From positions 1 to 14,795 of the forward strand of contig JAEWPB010000185.1 of the NCBI GenBank assembly GCA_023399465.1: DNA of 14,795 nucleotides. The letters are read 5' to 3'. The notes under the pieces are model-generated. The model saw nothing but the letters and a program-made list of their open reading frames with translations, made no database searches and had not been told where the DNA came from. The position numbers were made by a program, and so were the translations under genes. Numbering within the stretch: the stretch's first letter is position 1; each line of letters starts with the position of its first letter. Below are positions 13,816 through 14,795 of the stretch, piece by piece. Source of the DNA: Pseudomonadota bacterium (GTDB lineage: Bacteria > Pseudomonadota > Alphaproteobacteria > Rhizobiales > Rhizobiaceae).

Positions 13816-13844
13816 TCACGAATGCGTGACACCGGCCTTGTCAC
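13816..13844 (-). promoter_or_regulatory. two overlapping inverted repeats, candidate operator or RNA switch
   Basis: Two perfect dyads share one arm. TCACG-aatg-CGTGA spans 13816-13829, and GTGACA-ccggcct-TGTCAC spans 13826-13844. They sit between the cueR stop and the candidate -35 of the His/Cys-rich gene, about 25 bases upstream of it. As DNA they could be operator half-sites. As RNA the two stems are mutually exclusive. The motif does not resemble a CueR box. Confidence 0.35.
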
Positions 13845-13855
13845 CCTATTTCTGC

Positions 13856-14338
13856 TCAGCCATTGCCGCGGGCGGTCATTCGCGAGCGCACCGGGTCGAT
13901 GCCGCCGCGCCCGAAGCGCGCGGGTTCCGGCGCGTGTCCGACCGGGGGCTCTGCTTCGGCCAGGTCCTCGAGGATCGGGCAATCCGGCCGGCCGTCGCCG
14001 TGGCAACTGCTCGCCAGGTGCTTGAGCGTACGGATCATCGTCTGCAGCTCCTCGACCTTGCGCTCGAGGATCGCCACCTGCTCGAGGGCGATGTTCTTGA
14101 CCTCGGCGCTTGCCCGGGAGCGGTCGCGCCACAGCGCCAGCAGATCGGTCATCTGCTCCACGGAGAAGCCGAGATCGCGCGCCCTGCGGATGAAGCGCAG
14201 CGTGTGGATATCATTGTCGCCGTAATTACGGTAGCCTGCCTCGCTGCGATCGGCCGGCGGGATCAGGCCGATCGTCTCGTAGTAACGGATCATTTTCGTC
14301 GACACGCCGGAGGCGCGCGCTGCATCGCCGATGTTCAT
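13856..14338 (-). CDS. cueR: CueR, MerR-family Cu(I)-responsive regulator
   Basis: A 160-residue copper-sensing transcription activator. The N-terminal winged helix-turn-helix begins MNIGDAARASGVSTKMIRYY. A dimerisation helix follows (about 78-110). Cys112 and Cys120 in SCHGDGRPDC form the C-x7-C Cu(I) site at the same residue numbers as in E. coli CueR, and Ser77 matches the residue typical of +1-metal sensors. The C-terminal tail is about 25-30 residues longer than usual, rich in Pro, Gly and Arg, with no known role. It lies 94 bases downstream of the copA-type gene on the same strand, so it is probably co-transcribed with it, a common rhizobial arrangement. It is expected to activate copA and perhaps the downstream copper operon. 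Confidence 0.95.
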   Translation of the reverse strand: MNIGDAARASGVSTKMIRYYETIGLIPPADRSEAGYRNYGDNDIHTLRFIRRARDLGFSVEQMTDLLALWRDRSRASAEVKNIALEQVAILERKVEELQTMIRTLKHLASSCHGDGRPDCPILEDLAEAEPPVGHAPEPARFGRGGIDPVRSRMTARGNG

Positions 14339-14389
14339 GGCATGACCTTTCCAGATGCGGGCTTTCTTGCATGATATAGGGATCGTGCT

Positions 14390-14422
14390 GCGCTCCCGCC
14401 AATCGGCGACGGGCGGGAGCGC
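14390..14422 (-). terminator. strong hairpin between copA and cueR
   Basis: An 11-bp perfect inverted repeat (gcgctcccgcc / ggcgggagcgc) with an 11-base loop lies between the P-type ATPase stop and the cueR start. No T-run follows on the minus strand. It may attenuate read-through into cueR or protect the copA mRNA end. An AT-rich stretch with possible -10 sequence (ctatatcat) follows it, so cueR may also have its own promoter. Confidence 0.45.
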
Positions 14423-14432
14423 GGTTTCGTCG

Positions 14433-14795
14433 TTACGCTGTTGCGGTCACGCTCCTGAAGCGCTTGAGACGTAGCGCGTTGCCGAGCACGAAGACGCTGG
14501 AGAGCGCCATGGCGCCTGCCGCAAACACCGGCGACAGCAGCACGCCGTAGGCCGGATAGAGCACGCCGGCAGCCACCGGGATCAGCACGGCATTGTAGGC
14601 GAAGGCCCAGAACAGGTTTTCCTTGATGTTACGGATCGTCGCCTTCGACAGGGCGATCGCGTTCGGCACGCCGAGCAGGTCGCCCGACATAAGCACGACG
14701 TCGGCGCTTTCGATGGCGACATCAGTTCCGGTGCCGATCGCGATGCCGACATCGGCGGCGGCAAGGGCAGGGGCATCGTTGATGCCGTCGCCGAC
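14433..14795 (-). CDS. copA: Cu(I)-exporting P1B-type ATPase, C-terminal part
   Basis: The last 120 residues of a heavy-metal P-type ATPase; the gene continues beyond the window. The hinge motif GDGINDAPAL is at the start of the visible part, followed by ADIGIAIGTGTDVAIESADVV-type sequence ending the P-domain. Two C-terminal membrane helices follow, with the P1B-1 signature residues Asn and Tyr in FAYNAVLIP and Met/Ser in GAMALSSVFV. These are Cu(I) transport-site residues and support copper specificity. It pumps cytoplasmic Cu(I) to the periplasm. It is upstream of cueR on the same strand. Confidence 0.94.
   Translation of the reverse strand, partial: VGDGINDAPALAAADVGIAIGTGTDVAIESADVVLMSGDLLGVPNAIALSKATIRNIKENLFWAFAYNAVLIPVAAGVLYPAYGVLLSPVFAAGAMALSSVFVLGNALRLKRFRSVTATA

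Noticed and set aside
1..14795. CRISPR array, tRNA/rRNA genes, insertion sequences, attachment sites
   Set aside because: No regularly spaced repeats, cloverleaf-like or rRNA-like sequence, transposase or integrase coding region, or paired terminal repeats were seen.

Overview
The window is about 14.8 kb of GC-rich, densely packed bacterial DNA. Protein families, codon style and gene arrangement suggest an alphaproteobacterium, most likely a member of the Rhizobiaceae or a close relative. That assignment is inferred from gene content alone; there is no rRNA or other marker here. I see no tRNA or rRNA genes, CRISPR array, insertion sequence or phage gene.

Layout. (1) Bases 2-4833, plus strand: the 3' end of a PotA-type ABC transporter ATPase, then a GT1-fold glycosyltransferase-like protein, two tandem paralogous DUF861-type cupins and an aldehyde dehydrogenase. 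These are closely spaced, with one 8-base overlap, and look like one catabolic or modification operon. A small SAM-dependent methyltransferase follows. (2) Bases 4862-8612, minus strand: an operon reading eptA (lipid A phosphoethanolamine transferase), an OmpR-type response regulator, then a sensor kinase, all joined by stop/start overlaps or tight coupling. (3) Bases 8831-14795, minus strand: a copper-handling island. In transcription order it holds the end of a CopA-type Cu(I) P-type ATPase, a CueR-type regulator, a small exported His/Cys-rich protein, a small lipoprotein, a CusC-like outer-membrane factor, a Tat-exported multicopper oxidase, a cupredoxin, a CusF-like copper chaperone and a DUF411 protein.

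How the parts work together. CueR senses cytoplasmic Cu(I) and CopA exports it. The multicopper oxidase, cupredoxin, CusF-like and DUF411 proteins handle copper in the periplasm, and the CusC-like factor could provide an outer-membrane exit. No RND pump or adaptor is encoded with it. The eptA operon modifies lipid A at the inner membrane under its own two-component system. An 11-bp-period direct repeat lies upstream and is a plausible binding site for that regulator.

Most unusual features. The first operon has no pathway I can name, and its GT1-like protein lacks the canonical catalytic histidine (Pro15 stands there) and the sugar-binding Gln. The copper operon pairs an outer-membrane factor with a two-domain oxidase that carries a long Met-rich C-terminal tail. 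It is preceded by a CopL-like small His/Cys-rich reading frame and by overlapping dyads.
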